Source: Hydractinia symbiolongicarpus
Lineage: Eukaryota; Cnidaria; Hydrozoa; Anthoathecata; Hydractiniidae
Assembly (NCBI RefSeq): GCF_029227915.1
Contig: NC_079875.1
Coordinates: 13,451,001-13,515,000, forward strand
Length of the DNA stretch: 64,000 nucleotides
Direction: 5' to 3'
Position numbers and translations under genes: made by a program. The first letter of the stretch is position 1. Every line of letters begins with the position of its first letter. Of the stretch, positions 1 through 11,514 are shown piece after piece. The notes under the pieces were generated by a model. The model did not search any database. It had not been told where the DNA came from and worked only from the letters and a program-made list of their open reading frames with translations.

Positions 1-1
1 G

Positions 2-214
2 GACTATAAGGATAAAGTTAATATTTTAAACAACTCGAAGAAACTAAAAGGCACCGGAATATATGTAAATGAGGATTGCTCCACTTCGACGAATCAGATT
101 AGGGCGAATCTCTTCAAGGAAATGAAGATTCATAGAGAAAATGGTAAATATGCTATCGTTCTTTATGATCGTCTTGTTGTTAGGGAGTTTAAGAAATCGA
201 AAAACATTGTTTAA
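2..214 (+). CDS. LINE ORF1, C-terminal end (partial)
   Basis: The frame starting at base 2 is open from the window edge to TAA at 212-214, giving 70 residues. It reads as the C-terminal domain found in ORF1 proteins of CR1/L2-like LINEs and in baculovirus FP25-like proteins: an 'IYVNEDCSTSTNQIRANLF' stretch followed by 'KYAIVLYDRLVVREF'. In this family ORF1 is an RNA-binding chaperone that packages the retrotransposon RNA. ORF2 begins 54 bases downstream in another frame, the usual bicistronic spacing. The N-terminal part lies outside the window. Confidence 0.75.
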   Translation, partial: DYKDKVNILNNSKKLKGTGIYVNEDCSTSTNQIRANLFKEMKIHRENGKYAIVLYDRLVVREFKKSKNIV

Positions 215-268
215 CGCTTTCTTATTTACACGATTTATATTTTCTTTTTAATTATCTTTTTTACTACA

Positions 269-1307
269 ATGACGGAAACAAATTTTGAAAATTTGGATTT
301 TCATCCATTCCAAACCAACGAAACCTTACTATTAAACGATGAAAATGACCCAGACTTAAATTTTTATAACTGTACATTGTCCAAGAACACTAATACAAAA
401 TACTATTCTCCAAATTCAGACAATATTTTTGCACACGCAAAAAATTATTCCTTTTCTATACTACATCTCAACATTAGAAGCATGCAAAAGAATTGTGAGA
501 GTTTTAAACAGTTTCTCCACACTCTGAATTTTCGTTTTAAAATAATTTGTCTCACTGAAACTTGGTGTCGTGATGAAGACATAAAAAACAATTCAAATTT
601 TCAATTGTGTAATTACTCGGTGATTCATCAAATTAGAAACTCTAACAAGGCGGGTGGTGGCGTGTGTGTGTTTATTCATAATTCTCTATTGTATAAAAAA
701 AGAACAGAGCTATGTGTGAATAATAACGATTGTGAGTGTAGAAATACTGAACAAAACCACAACGAACATCATTGTGAGCGTAATATACAGGCAACCTGCA
801 GGATCAATTGATAATTTTAAAACGTTAATTGAACCTATTATATTGATCAATAAAAACACCAGCAAAGCAGTATACCTCGTGGGGGATCTTAACCTCAATA
901 CACTTGATTACGAAACAAAAAAAAACATCCAGTGTTTCTTTAACTTTATATTTCAAAGTGGGTATATTCCTCTCATAAATAAACCAACCCGGGTAACTAA
1001 ACAAAACGCTACAGTAATTGATCACATCATAACAAATTCATTTTGCGACAAAGAACTACATTCGGGTATTATCAAAACAGACATCTCTGATCATTTTCCC
1101 ATCTTTATCACGTCCAATACAAACTTTGATAAACAGTCAAACCATGTAAAAATAAAAAAGCGAAAAATAAATGAAAATACAATAACATTATTTAAGTATT
1201 TATTGGCTAAGGTAAAATGGGACGACGTGGTAAAAGCAACGGGTGCAAATGACGCATATGATAGCTTTCTGAAAATTTTTTTGGAAAGTTATGATGCGGC
1301 ATTTCCA
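269..1307 (+). pseudogene. LINE ORF2, endonuclease domain (frameshifted)
   Basis: This is the apurinic/apyrimidinic-type endonuclease that nicks target DNA to prime reverse transcription. The first half reads from ATG 269 and the second half is in another frame; a single-base loss near 730 joins them without missing residues. Family motifs are all present: 'LHLNIRSM' (Asn), 'CLTETW' (catalytic Glu), 'GGGVCVF', 'VSVIYRQPAG', 'VGDLNLN' (Asp/Asn), 'VIDHIITN' and the terminal 'ISDHFPIF' (Asp-His). Apart from the frameshift it looks young. The linker to the RT is interrupted after the codons for Phe-Pro at about 1307, where unrelated sequence begins. Confidence 0.88.
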
Positions 1308-2467
1308 GAAGAAACAAGACGTATGATATACGCAAACAACCTCGCGAATAAAGTTTACAAAAAGCTGTCTATCAAACTGGGATTTTTGTTACGAAGTTAG
1401 ACACGACATATTTTACTATTCAGATACGCAATAATATTTGTTACACACTTATTTTTCAAAATTGATTTGTGAGACCTTCCTGAACGGAAAATTCCTCGAA
1501 CTTTTAATTTTCGATGGGTCCGTCTTGGGTGAACCGACTGACAGGAAGAAGAAAGACCACAAACCCACAAACCCCAAAATTTAATTCAGTTAATTCTGTC
1601 TACATTCACTTTTAAAAAGTTTGGTGGAAACACCTTTATTTACTAGTTAGTTAAACAAGTGTTTTGAACACTTGTCTTATCTTTTTAAAAAAGAAAAAAG
1701 AAAAAAAAGTAAAAATAGTTACCAAGATGAGATTCGAACACACGACGACTCCCGTGTCGGTGCTCAGAGAGGCAAAAATTTCCATTCTTGTAGGACACAT
1801 TTGCGTTTTAATACAAGCTCACGAGCTTATTTAAGTATTTATTGGCTAAGGTAAAATGGGACGACGTGGTAAAAGCAACGGGTGCAAATGACGCATATGA
1901 TAGCTTTCTGAAAATTTTTTTGGAAAGTTATGATGCGGCATTTCCAGAAGAAACAAGACGTATGATATACGCAAACAACCTCGCGAATAAAGTTTACAAA
2001 AAGCTGTCTATCAAACTGGGATTTTTGTTACGAAGTTAGACACGACATATTTTACTATTCAGATACGCAATAATATTTGTTACACACTTATTTTTCAAAA
2101 TTGATTTGTGAGACCTTCCTGAACGGAAAATTCCTCGAACTTTTAATTTTCGATGGGTCCGTCTTGGGTGAACCGACTGACAGGAAGAAGAAAGACCACA
2201 AACCCACAAACCCCAAAATTTAATTCAGTTAATTCTGTCTACATTCACTTTTAAAAAGTTTGGTGGAAACACCTTTATTTACTAGTTAGTTAAACAAGTG
2301 TTTTGAACACTTGTCTTATCTTTTTAAAAAAGAAAAAAGAAAAAAAAGTAAAAATAGTTACCAAGATGAGATTCGAACACACGACGACTCCCGTGTCGGT
2401 GCTCAGAGAGGCAAAAATTTCCATTCTTGTAGGACACATTTGCGTTTTAATACAAGCTCACGAGCTT
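1188..2467. repeat. 639-bp perfect tandem duplication inside the LINE
   Basis: Bases 1188-1828 recur at 1827-2467 with a period of 639 bp; no difference was seen on reading both copies. Each copy holds about 120 bp of LINE endonuclease-RT linker (1188-1307) followed by about 520 bp of non-LINE sequence. The right edge of the duplication coincides with the point where the LINE frame resumes (2468). Identity suggests a very recent event, or an artefact of assembly. Confidence 0.93.
1308..1828 (-). mobile_element. Insertion in the LINE linker, possibly a tRNA-derived SINE (second copy 1947-2467)
   Basis: The LINE frame reads Phe-Pro at 1307 and resumes at 2468 with Val-Ile-Lys, so the intervening DNA is foreign. 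On the minus strand it contains GTTCGAATC (plus-strand complement at 1732-1740), which fits the RNA polymerase III B box, followed by a run rich in T. It also holds a hairpin, AAGTGTTTTGAACACTT, near 1658-1674. No clear A box or cloverleaf could be drawn and no target-site duplication is obvious. A SINE inserted antisense is the favoured reading. Confidence 0.45.
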
Positions 2468-4486
2468 GTAATTAAGTTTATTAAGACCAAAACATTCTTT
2501 AATCCCTGGATGACTAGGGGCCTCCAAAAATCTTCCAGAAGAAAACAAAAACTATATGAAAAGTATTTAAGAAAGAAAACCTACGGGAATGAAACACTGT
2601 ATAAAAATTATAAAAACCTTTTTGAATTGATAAAAAAGCGTGCTAAGAATTTTTACTTCAATGAACAAATTAATAAATACAAATATAATGCAAGAAAAAC
2701 ATGGAATATAATCAAGGAAGTGATTGGTAAAATAAAAATTAGAAGTAATAATTTTCCTTCAAAACTTGTAAACGACGAAAATGAAATTGAAGAACCATCT
2801 TTGATAGCTGAAGAATTTAACAATTTTTTCACTAAAGTGGGGCCGACCCTGGCGTCGAAAATAGGTCACAGTACAAAATCCTTTAAACCGTATTTGTCAT
2901 ATTATGATAATGAAATAGAGAAAAAAGAGCTAAGTGAGGAGGAACTAGAAGCAGCATTTCATTCTTTGCAAATCAACAAAAGTCCTGGCTTTGATCAAAT
3001 CAGCAGCAATGTCTTAAAGAACTGTTTTAATGAACTAAAATCTCCACTACTGTATATATTTAATTCATCTCTAATTACAGGCATTGTTCGTAAAAAGTTA
3101 AAAATAGCTAGAGTTGTCCCAGTCTTTAAAGCAGGAGAAGTTTGTAAAGTATCTAACTACAGACCAATTTCAATACTCCCTTGCTTCTCGAAGATTTTAG
3201 AGAGAATCATGTACAACAGAGTTTATTCTTTCTTGAACAATAACGATATTTTGTATAATAAGCAATTTGGATTTCAAGCAGGTCATTCAACTGATCACGC
3301 AATCATTCAGTTGAGTCAGGAAATATTTCAAGCCTTTGATGAGAATAAATTTACAATTGGGATCTTTATTGATCTCAGTAAGGCATTCGATACAGTCAAC
3401 CATGAGATTCTATTAGAAAAACTAAAATATTATGGCATAAGAAATACATATCTCGCATGGTTCAATAACTACCTCTTCGAAAGAAAACAATATATTTCTT
3501 ATGACGAAGGAAATACTAACTACAGGATTATAACATGTGGAGTACCTCAAGGGTCAATTTTAGGGCCACTGTTGTTTCTTATTTATATCAATGATATATT
3601 TAGAGCATCTAGTGTCTTAAATTCAATTTTATTTGCTGATGATACAAATTTATTCTTTACTCATAAAGATATAAACGTACTTTTTGAAACCACTAACCTA
3701 GAATTGGCTAAATTGGCAGATTGGTTTAAAGCGAATAAATTATCCCTTAACACTTCAAAAACTAGATATACCCTTTTTCACAAACTTAGTAAAAAAGATA
3801 AAATACCTCTTAGGTTACCTGGATTAGTTATTGATCATGTAAACATAAGAAGAGAATATTCAATGAAATTTCTTGGAGTTCTCCTAGACGAAAATTTAAC
3901 TTGGAGAGAACATATTAAATTAGTGGAAAACAAAGTTTCCAAAAGCTTAGGAATCTTATATAAAGCCAGTTTCGCTTTGAATAAGAACTGCTTAAGAAGC
4001 ATATATTTTTCCTTTATACACTGCTATTTAAACTATGCAAACATTGCATGGGGTAGCACTAATATAACAAAATTAAAAAAACTGCACATTCAGCAAAAAC
4101 ATGCCAGTAGGATTATATTACGACAGAACAAATGTTCCCATTCTAGACCATTGCTAAAAGAACTGGGTATTCTTAATGTATGTCAGCTTAACATTTTTCA
4201 AGTCCTTATTTTCATGTATAAGATTAAAAATTAAATAGCACCAAATATATTCATTACATTATTTAAGAAAGTTCAACATAAATATCCAACTAGATTTTCA
4301 GGTAATAATTTCCTTCGGCCAAAAATCATATCTAATGTAACAAAATTTTCAATATCAAACCGAGGCCCAAAACTCTGGAGCATGCTTCTAAACGATGAGA
4401 TAAAAAGCATTCCATCTACAAAACAATTTAAAATTGCACTAAGAAATCAGCTGTTACGAAGTAATAACGAACAAGTCTTCTTCTGA
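2468..4486 (+). pseudogene. LINE ORF2, reverse transcriptase domain (one in-frame stop)
   Basis: This part of ORF2 copies the element RNA at the nicked target. RT landmarks appear in order: 'NPWMTRGLQKSS' in the linker, 'SPGFDQI', 'SNYRPISILPCFSKILERI', 'QFGFQAGHSTDHAI', motif A 'IDLSKAFDTVNH', motif B 'GVPQGSILGPLL', motif C 'LFADDTNL' and thumb 'FLGVLLDENLTWREH'. All three catalytic aspartates are present. The frame is open to a TAA at 4232-4234. Beyond it the same frame continues with conserved C-terminal residues ('RFSGNNFLRPKI', 'NRGPKLWS') to TGA at 4484-4486, so the 4232 stop is a premature mutation. No RNase H follows. Confidence 0.92.
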
Positions 4487-4820
4487 AACAACACTACGTG
4501 TGATAATTACGCTTTTTTTTATTTAACATAACATTTAATATTTTATTAAGTTTTTAATTATCAATTTTTATTTGACACTCTTTTTAATGACGGCTATGTA
4601 AGGTGTGAGATGAAAGACTGCATAGTCTTCTACTTACTCCTGCCATTTTATTTTACGTACGTGATACAGTTATGTATGTATATGTATATATCCCAATGTA
4701 GAAATTTATGCTTGTACTTATGTGTATGTAGAACTTGTATCTGTAATTTTGAAATAGTTGTATGTAAATTTCTTTTGGCGAAAAAAAAAAATAAATAAAA
4801 AAACAAAACAAAAACAAATA
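4487..4820 (+). other. LINE 3' UTR and A-rich tail
   Basis: AT-rich, non-coding. It ends in a run of A with interspersed TAAATAAA and AAACAAAAC from about 4778. This marks the LINE's 3' terminus; open frames here are low-complexity. Confidence 0.7.
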
Positions 4821-6610
4821 TAGTATTATTTAGAAGGGTAAGATGTGACCACGTCGACATTATGCTCATTGATTGATTGTAGTTCGGGGGTTTGGTATAA
4901 GGTGATTTGAATTTAAGGGATTTTCTCTGATATTTGTTTGCGTCTAAGCTTTCGTTTAAGAGAAAATGAATTTTATATCCTCGAAGAAAGCTTAATTAAC
5001 TTAATTAGCTTAATGAACAACTTTCAACAGCACAAGACTAACTAATGACCATCATGAATATGTCTGAAAGTTTCAGTGAAACAAAAACATAATTAGCTTC
5101 GTGTAGTCTAGACATAATTTTGCATCTTAGCAATGCACTATGACCTGGTTTCTACAAATCATTAAATCGAAAAAAGTTACACGTTTTCCTATTATTTGCT
5201 ATAAAGAAATTTCGATACTAAAGCTTTTTAAAATTTTTTTTATTAAATTTTTTATTATATTCGATCATGAAGAGAATAGTAAATAGATATTTATTATTTT
5301 TTTTCAATTTTTACATATTGCCGTTTTCCGGCATTTCGGTCTGTAGCATCTTCCGTTGTCTTATTTAGTCATTGCTGTCAAAGACACTTGATCACTGGTT
5401 TTGTGTTTATTGATTCGTATGTCTTTACTAGACAAGATGCTTATTAATATTTTTTTTACCATAGAATAATATTGTCTGCCGATTCTACAAAAACGGTTTA
5501 AACACATTAGAAGCGAATAATACTAGCATTCCAGATGCTAAGTCGATCTATACATGTCTAGCCAACATGATATCAAACACAAAAACATAAATATTTTACT
5601 TCAAATAAAATTTAAACTGGCAGTCACCCTTTTTTTAAAACTCGTCCCCATTTGTATAAATGTTTTTTTTACCATTTCTCCAAATTATGAACCTTAACAC
5701 GTACGGAAATAATTTTGAGTTATTATCTAAATTGATGAGTCAGCGGAAATGTCAAATCACAAATGTATTTTAAACAAGGCTTTTCCGAGCTCCAACTTTT
5801 TACAAGTTAATGATTTTTCACCAGTTTTAGTTTTTAAATTAACTTCGGGTTAACCAAGTTGAAAGGGTATCTGGAATATTTTTGTTCATTTGTATTTTTG
5901 AATCAATATGCTTTTGTATATTTTAAAAGATTCTTAGGCAACCTCCTCAGCTGCATAAAAAGCTGTTAAAAGAATAAAATTCATAGTAAATATATTTCCG
6001 CACACCGTATCATAGATACACGATTTTCCAAAACATGTCGAAAAATTTTAAAGTAAAAGGAAAATGCTATTAAAAGTTGGAGCTCGCGCAGTGCAGTGCT
6101 TGTTGTAAAATTCAATGTTATGCGCCATCTTTGTTGTTATTAACGTTTTTCTTTAATCATGACGTCACTTCATTTTGCATAATTTTACAAGCGCGTAGCA
6201 CTGGAACTATATTTGGCAGAATAATTAATTATTCTGTTTAAGTTCAAAGAGGAATTGTTGAAGCCGGATCTTTTTGGTGAAAGATAATAATATTATAGCA
6301 ATAAAATCGTGATAAGAGTGGTATAACAAGTAAAAATGATATAGATGTATAGTCTATATAGTCTGAAAATAACTCCTACTATCTAATTATGTAAAAAAAA
6401 ATTGAAATAAAGGGTCGCATCCACCTTAAAAGAAAACCATCAGAAATCATGAAAGAATGTTTCCTGTTTTTTATTTATTCTTTCATTTATTTTAAACGTT
6501 TAAAAGGTAGCGAAACAAGAAAAAAACATTCGCGGCATTTCTTCTTGTAATGGAAGATTTTAAGCAAAAAAACACACTTTAATAATATAGATATTATCTT
6601 GCCATGAACA
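4821..6610. other. No gene seen
   Basis: AT-rich DNA without a convincing reading frame, RNA gene or transposon end. The only internal structure noted is the 66-bp block at 6179-6245 that recurs at 8198-8262. Confidence 0.6.
6179..6245 (+). repeat. Short dispersed repeat (partner 8198-8262)
   Basis: The block beginning 'ATAATTTTACAAGCGCGTAG' has a diverged second copy at 8198 ('ACAATTTTGCAAGCACGTAG'), both followed by an 'AGCWCTG/CTAAAG...TATATT...CAGAA' stretch and AATTAATTA. Probably fragments of one transposon family that I cannot name. Confidence 0.55.
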
Positions 6611-6614
6611 AGGC

Positions 6615-6775
6615 AGTTTGTTCTAGGCTACGTTTCGACAGCTACAGCTGTCATCGACAGGCAATCATCGTAGTCATCTTTGACTATTTATTAGTTGAGG
6701 AGATATTTAAAGAATCGAAATCAAAATCGACATTTTATCGGATTTATCGGAAGAAATCGGATTAGTTAAGGGGGA
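6615..6775 (-). mobile_element. Penelope-like element 3' end remnant
   Basis: On the minus strand the block reads 'GATGACAGCTGTAGCTGTCG' followed by AAACGT. A 'gat-gac-agc ... gtcgaaacg' segment is typical of the terminal region of Penelope-like elements, just after the GIY-YIG domain. A diverged copy of the same block lies at 11855-11960 next to a clear GIY-YIG remnant, which supports the assignment. Nothing coding is left here. Confidence 0.5.
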
Positions 6776-6882
6776 ACACCCCCTAATTTTTTTTTCTTAT
6801 TAAAGTGGTTAAAGTAAAAAGTATTTATACCATAGTAAATATCAAGTAAATATTATCCAAATAAATACAAAAATGGTACCCG

Positions 6883-6896
6883 GTTGCTATGGCAAC
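6883..6896. promoter_or_regulatory. Palindromic X-box-like (RFX) site
   Basis: GTTGCTATGGCAAC is a 14-bp near-perfect inverted repeat. It differs by one base from the canonical RFX-factor X-box GTTGCCATGGCAAC. No gene start is visible nearby, so it may be part of a repeat rather than a functioning promoter site. Confidence 0.4.
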
Positions 6897-6899
6897 CGA

Positions 6900-9175
6900 A
6901 AAACAGCTATTTTAATAAAAAATGAACCATTTACCCTGTGAAGAATATCGCCAGAACCATTCATTGTCTGTGTTTCTAATTTTTCATGTTAATTCATAAG
7001 ATTATGAAGTGTGTTTTCTATGAAATACATAGTTCAAAAAATAAGATGCTGAGCCATAAATATTGCTCAAAGCCCCTAAAATTATTTTTGCGAAAAAATA
7101 TGATTTTGTACCACGAATTCAGCAAAATGAAAATTTAACACAAAAATGTAATTCATAGAAAACGCAGTACTAATGAAGATGAATCAACTCTGAAAATTTT
7201 ATGACATGTTTTCCAACGGTTTTGGAGAAATCTTTCCCGGGAGTTCGAAAATCTTTATTTCGGGATAACGGCATTTTAAATTTTTAAAATGCCTTTTTTT
7301 ACTTTTTTAAGTAATGATCAAGATTTTTGAGCCGCAAATGGACTCTATAGAAAACTAAAAAACTTCATAAACTACTCCTACTGTTTCCAAATCTTTGTCA
7401 CATTTTCCCATTTTCTTTGCTCTCAACCGTTGTCGGCGTTTTTTATTGTTTTCGTTACTTTTTGTATTATATCTCGAAACAATCTCTTTTTGTTAAGGCT
7501 TTAACATCCTTTTAATGTATAAAAACCAGGTATAATACCTAGCTTCTCATCAATCAAAACACTAGCTTTTCTGCCTATAATAAAGTTTGCAACGGCTCAT
7601 AAACAACAAATCGTATTTGCGTCAGCAACACGTATGTCGTCTTCGGTACACGTTTCAATATCATCACGTTGAAACTTTCATTCCGATTCTGAGTTTTTTC
7701 ATGGACACATGTTTTAAAGCTATTTTCAGTTGTAAGTTCTACAAATATTCAGTAGTTGTGATGGGAGTATCATTTTAAGTTCCATTATTTACAATTTCAC
7801 CATTTACAATATATATTTTTACTATTTTCATCATCACTGTTTACAATATTTACATTAACTTTTTTCATCATCCAAGAAAGAATTCCTTTAAAGCCTTTAT
7901 TCTTCTTAGTATACTTAGTTCTACGTTTAACACGACCACCAGTGGAAATCTTTGTTGGGAATTTGTTGGCACTTGTCTGTGCATCTTCCTCCATGGTCTT
8001 TGTTAGATGGATAGCACGATATAACTTGCTTTGATTTGTGAAATGTTTCCTTTAACTTGATTAGCAAAACTGTAAAGATGCTACATTATACAGATCCGGA
8101 CACCCGGAATCAAGTCCCGAAAGGGACCACAAAGGTTGTATTTAAGGCCATATAAAGTGTTGCTAAGGGCGTTGCTAGGGATATCAGGATAAGATAGTAC
8201 AATTTTGCAAGCACGTAGACTAAAGCTATATTCAGCAGAACTAATTAATTATTTATGAATTTTATTTTTTATTTATTGAGTTGTATTTTAACATTGCAGG
8301 TTAGTTACAATAATAATTAAGAATACTCAATGATTTGTTTACCCCATAACTCTCTGTTTTCAAGATCAGCTTCAAATTTTAAAATCTTTTAGGCTAATTG
8401 CGGAAATTTTCAAGCCCCTGGGCTTCTTGTTATTTCTCAAAAATTATGTTTTTTTCTTTAGAATTATTTATTAAGTATAAAAGCAAATTAAATTGTCTAT
8501 AGGATAATATAATTATGAATTATATTTTTTTTTTCCAAGTAGCCATAAATCCACATCTTTGTCCGAAACTCCCTTCCGTTTTATTTTTATTTTTGCGTCA
8601 TATTTATTAAATGAACACAATATAGATTTGATTAGATTTGGTTGTCATATATATCAGAATTAATTGTCTTTATGTAAATAAGCAAATAAGCTATTTCGAT
8701 TTCGGCCAGAAACAAAGGACAACACGAGAAACTATATTTGGTAAAAATTCCTATGTTGCTAACTTTAAAAAGGTAATTAAGACCTCAAAGAAGTCATCGT
8801 CTTAAACTAGCTTTTTTTTATTGTATGTGTCTATGCCAAATTAAGGAGAATATAGCTAGCTATCTAGTGCATAACAATTTCCAGTTTATTTTATCAGAAA
8901 CCTTGATTTGATAGCAAGGTGAGTGTTTATATCGATTAAGTTATGGATAGCCAATACATCTAGGAACGTTTTCGTCATTTTCAGTTGTAATTGGATGACC
9001 AAAGTAATTTTTAAGATTATTCTAGAAGTTGTTTTTGTCCTAAGTACTCCTTGTTCATCGCCATTAGCTCGGCTTCCGTGCATGTCAAAAATCAAAACCT
9101 CCTTTTGTAGCCCCTTAATAGAAACCAAGCTTAAAATAAGAGTCTTGTTTATTGCACTTCTGTAGTTACGGTTTC
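6900..9175. other. No supported gene
   Basis: AT-rich DNA. A 65-codon minus-strand frame at 7797-7994 is treated separately. The stretch 8085-8180 is locally GC-richer, without a recognisable function. No RNA gene or transposase motif was seen. Confidence 0.5.
7797..7994 (-). CDS. Possible small basic protein, unrecognised
   Basis: A 65-codon frame starts at an ATG in a strong Kozak context (ACCATGG). The product has an acidic start ('MEEDAQTSAN'), a very basic centre ('GGRVKRRTKYTKKNKG') and an acidic Ser-Asp-Asp segment near the end. No signal peptide, membrane segment or known domain was seen. The length is within what AT-rich non-coding DNA gives by chance, and no exon partners or promoter were identified. 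It may be a chance frame. Confidence 0.18.
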   Translation of the reverse strand: MEEDAQTSANKFPTKISTGGRVKRRTKYTKKNKGFKGILSWMMKKVNVNIVNSDDENSKNIYCKW

Positions 9176-9690
9176 ATTGGGAGGACCTATTGTTTCAGTG
9201 CATTGTGTTATTATATTGAATCCAATAAATAATTTCGATCAACACAACAGGTCATGTAATGCGTTCATAAAGGCAATCTGCACTTTTGTTAAATCTTTCG
9301 ATTAAAATTAGTAGCAACGTATCAAGGTAGCTACTTGATGTGTAATGATTGGTTTATTTTAATTTCATTTTAAAGTAATATGACGAGCCAAATTGATGTG
9401 TTGTGAGTCCGTAGTGAAAAAAATAACAAGTTAACGAACGTTGAAGGGAAAAGATATAATAAAAATAGAGGTGATTTTTTTAATTTTATATTATATAAGA
9501 TTTTTAGTAAACTGTTATAATTGTATTGAGGACAGGGAAATCGTTTCTTTAACAGTTATCGACAAATGAATATTTTTTCTTGACGTGACGCTTGATTACG
9601 TTGTGCGAGATTTAAAATTATTCTTTATTTTGTAACAGTGCATACCGTATGTTTCATAGATTATCTCTAATAGTGCCGTAACCACAATTT
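9176..9690 (+). repeat. Dispersed repeat, copy 1 (partner 19249-19830)
   Basis: This segment, starting with GACCTATTGTTTCAGTGCAT, is closely matched at 19249-19830. Shared parts include TCGATCAACACAACAGGTCA, GTGTTGTGAGTCCGTAGT and GACGTGACGCTTGA. The two copies differ by several small indels. They bracket glycosyltransferase copy A at about 4 kb on each side and could be part of a larger duplication or a transposon of unknown class. Confidence 0.8.
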
Positions 9691-10406
9691 GCATATATGA
9701 ATTTTGCTTTATATAGTGGCTACCTGAGCCGGCCCCAATGGTGGCCGCCGAGTGGGAAATTTTCAAGTTTTACATCTCTAGATTGGCGGAAAATGCCCTT
9801 TCAGATGTCAACGATCTCATGGTTAAATGTTAAAATCACGATGGATGTTTCGATCTTGTAGTAATTTGAAAAAGCTGCATTGTTTAATTGGCATCAAAAT
9901 ATAGATAAAAATTTCCATCAGAAACCAAAAGGTAGAAGGAGATTTATATACACGACTACAATAATATAAAAAATGATAAGAACACTAGAAATTTTTGGGG
10001 TGCTGCTGACTTTAGAAAACTTACATCGCATTTGGACTTTTTATTTTAAAAATTCCAAATGCGATGTGCTGTGTGCCCCCTCAAAACACATTCAGTGATT
10101 TTTATAATAATAATCTATGGTAAGGATCCGAATATTCCTGAACAATTTTCTCTCTTTTTAATAATTTTGTTTACTACTTCATATTATCAGTGTATGATTT
10201 GCGAGTATGTAACACCATTAGATTATTCATCTGTGTATCAGTTAAGGTAGCTCGGCGGTAAGTTTTAATGCGGTTCAAAGCTAAAAAACATTGTTCGCTA
10301 ACAGCATTTGTAGCAGGCATAACTAACATCAGTTTTCCCACTTTTATAACTAAAACAAAAGTAGTTTTCTTGGGTTATCTAACTTTTGGAGAAATGACAC
10401 TAAATC

Positions 10407-10450
10407 TGTCTCTCTTTCTCTCTTTTTCTCTCTCTCTCTCTCTGTTTTTC
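10407..10450 (+). repeat. CT-rich low-complexity tract
   Basis: A pyrimidine run of TCTC units with T runs. No gene context. Confidence 0.8.
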
Positions 10451-10477
10451 TTTTTTTTTATCAGGAAAATTATTATC

Positions 10478-10815
10478 GTAAAGTTACTAAATATGGCAAC
10501 AGAAAACTAATGTAATAATTTAATTTACATTTAAATACACTATGAATCATTCGATAAATTATTCCTAATCCGTTGGGTTTGTGACGTGTCGAAGCATCGT
10601 TCATTCTTACTCAATTTGCAGCGTGATAATTCTGTACAAGTTGCTAAATTTGGAGCCTTAGCGAAGATCAAAGAATACCGACATCCGATAGTACATCCGG
10701 CTCGAAATTTAGCAACTTGTACAGAATTACCACGCTGTCTAGTTTCACTTTTGAAGTGAAACTACACAGTACAGTATTGTGGAGATTATACAGTACAATA
10801 TTGTGGAGATTATAG
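10478..10815. repeat. Foldback repeat (diverged relatives 20840-20960 and 21095-21310)
   Basis: Arms 10621-10657 and 10699-10735 are inverted copies of 37 bp with about two mismatches (core TTCTGTACAAGTTGCTAAAT), separated by 41 bp. A second perfect hairpin, 10 bp each side of TTG, lies at 10741-10763, and a 24-bp direct duplication lies at 10767-10814. The loop and left flank recur at 20840-20960 and 21095-21310. This fits a non-autonomous foldback DNA element of unknown superfamily. Confidence 0.65.
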
Positions 10816-11514
10816 GTTGGAAGACTTAAAATAAGCGGCAAAAGTAAACAATAGGAAGTAATAAATAGTAAAAAATTTTGGAAAATTTTCCAAAAGCTAG
10901 CTTGGTTTAGAAATATAATTCCCACGCAATAAAAATATGGTATTTGAAGATCATGCTATTTTTACATTCTTTAGGAGGAAAAAAAACAAGTGTTGGCCTG
11001 CTTCAGTATTTTCAGTGACAGAAAAATTTTTCGAATTAATATAAGAGACTTTGCTAGCTATGACTAACTGTGCAACTTTTGACTGTATTAACTACCTTGA
11101 GGCTGGTGTAAGCCGTTTAGTTTATTCTACTTTCGACAACATCTCTCTTAATACTTACTTGAAAAGTATCTACTTGAAGAGTAACGTAATGCATTTAAGC
11201 TGAATAAATGGAAGATTGAGGGAATTAAAGTTTCTAATTAACATGCAAAAAGATTGGATCTTTTGGGAACAGAGTGAGTACATTTTCTTATGTCTTTACC
11301 CGATTGTTTACATTTCATGCGTCTGAAAGCTGGAATATTTGATGTCACTACGCACATCGCTTTGTTTGCCCAAAATTGGTGCAATGACCCAGGACGATGT
11401 CTTCAGTATAGCCTGGATTCGTTATTATTGCATAAATACTAAGCCCTGTTTTGATGATTTGTAAACCTGATTGGTTTATCATCGGATTATTTCGCACTAA
11501 CCAGTTTTTTTGTA

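Larger units (their letters stand above)
1..4820 (+). mobile_element. L2/CR1-like non-LTR retrotransposon (LINE), inactive
   Basis: One element is read in order: the end of an ORF1, an ORF2 endonuclease, an ORF2 reverse transcriptase, an AT-rich 3' UTR and an A-rich tail near 4778-4820. It is cut by the left window edge, so its 5' end is not seen. The ORF1 end, an apurinic-type endonuclease and an RT without an RNase H domain place it in the CR1/L2/Jockey group; clade assignment is from motif recognition only. It is inactive by three visible lesions: a one-base frameshift near 730, an insertion in the endonuclease-RT linker carrying stops, and an in-frame stop at 4232. Confidence 0.9.
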
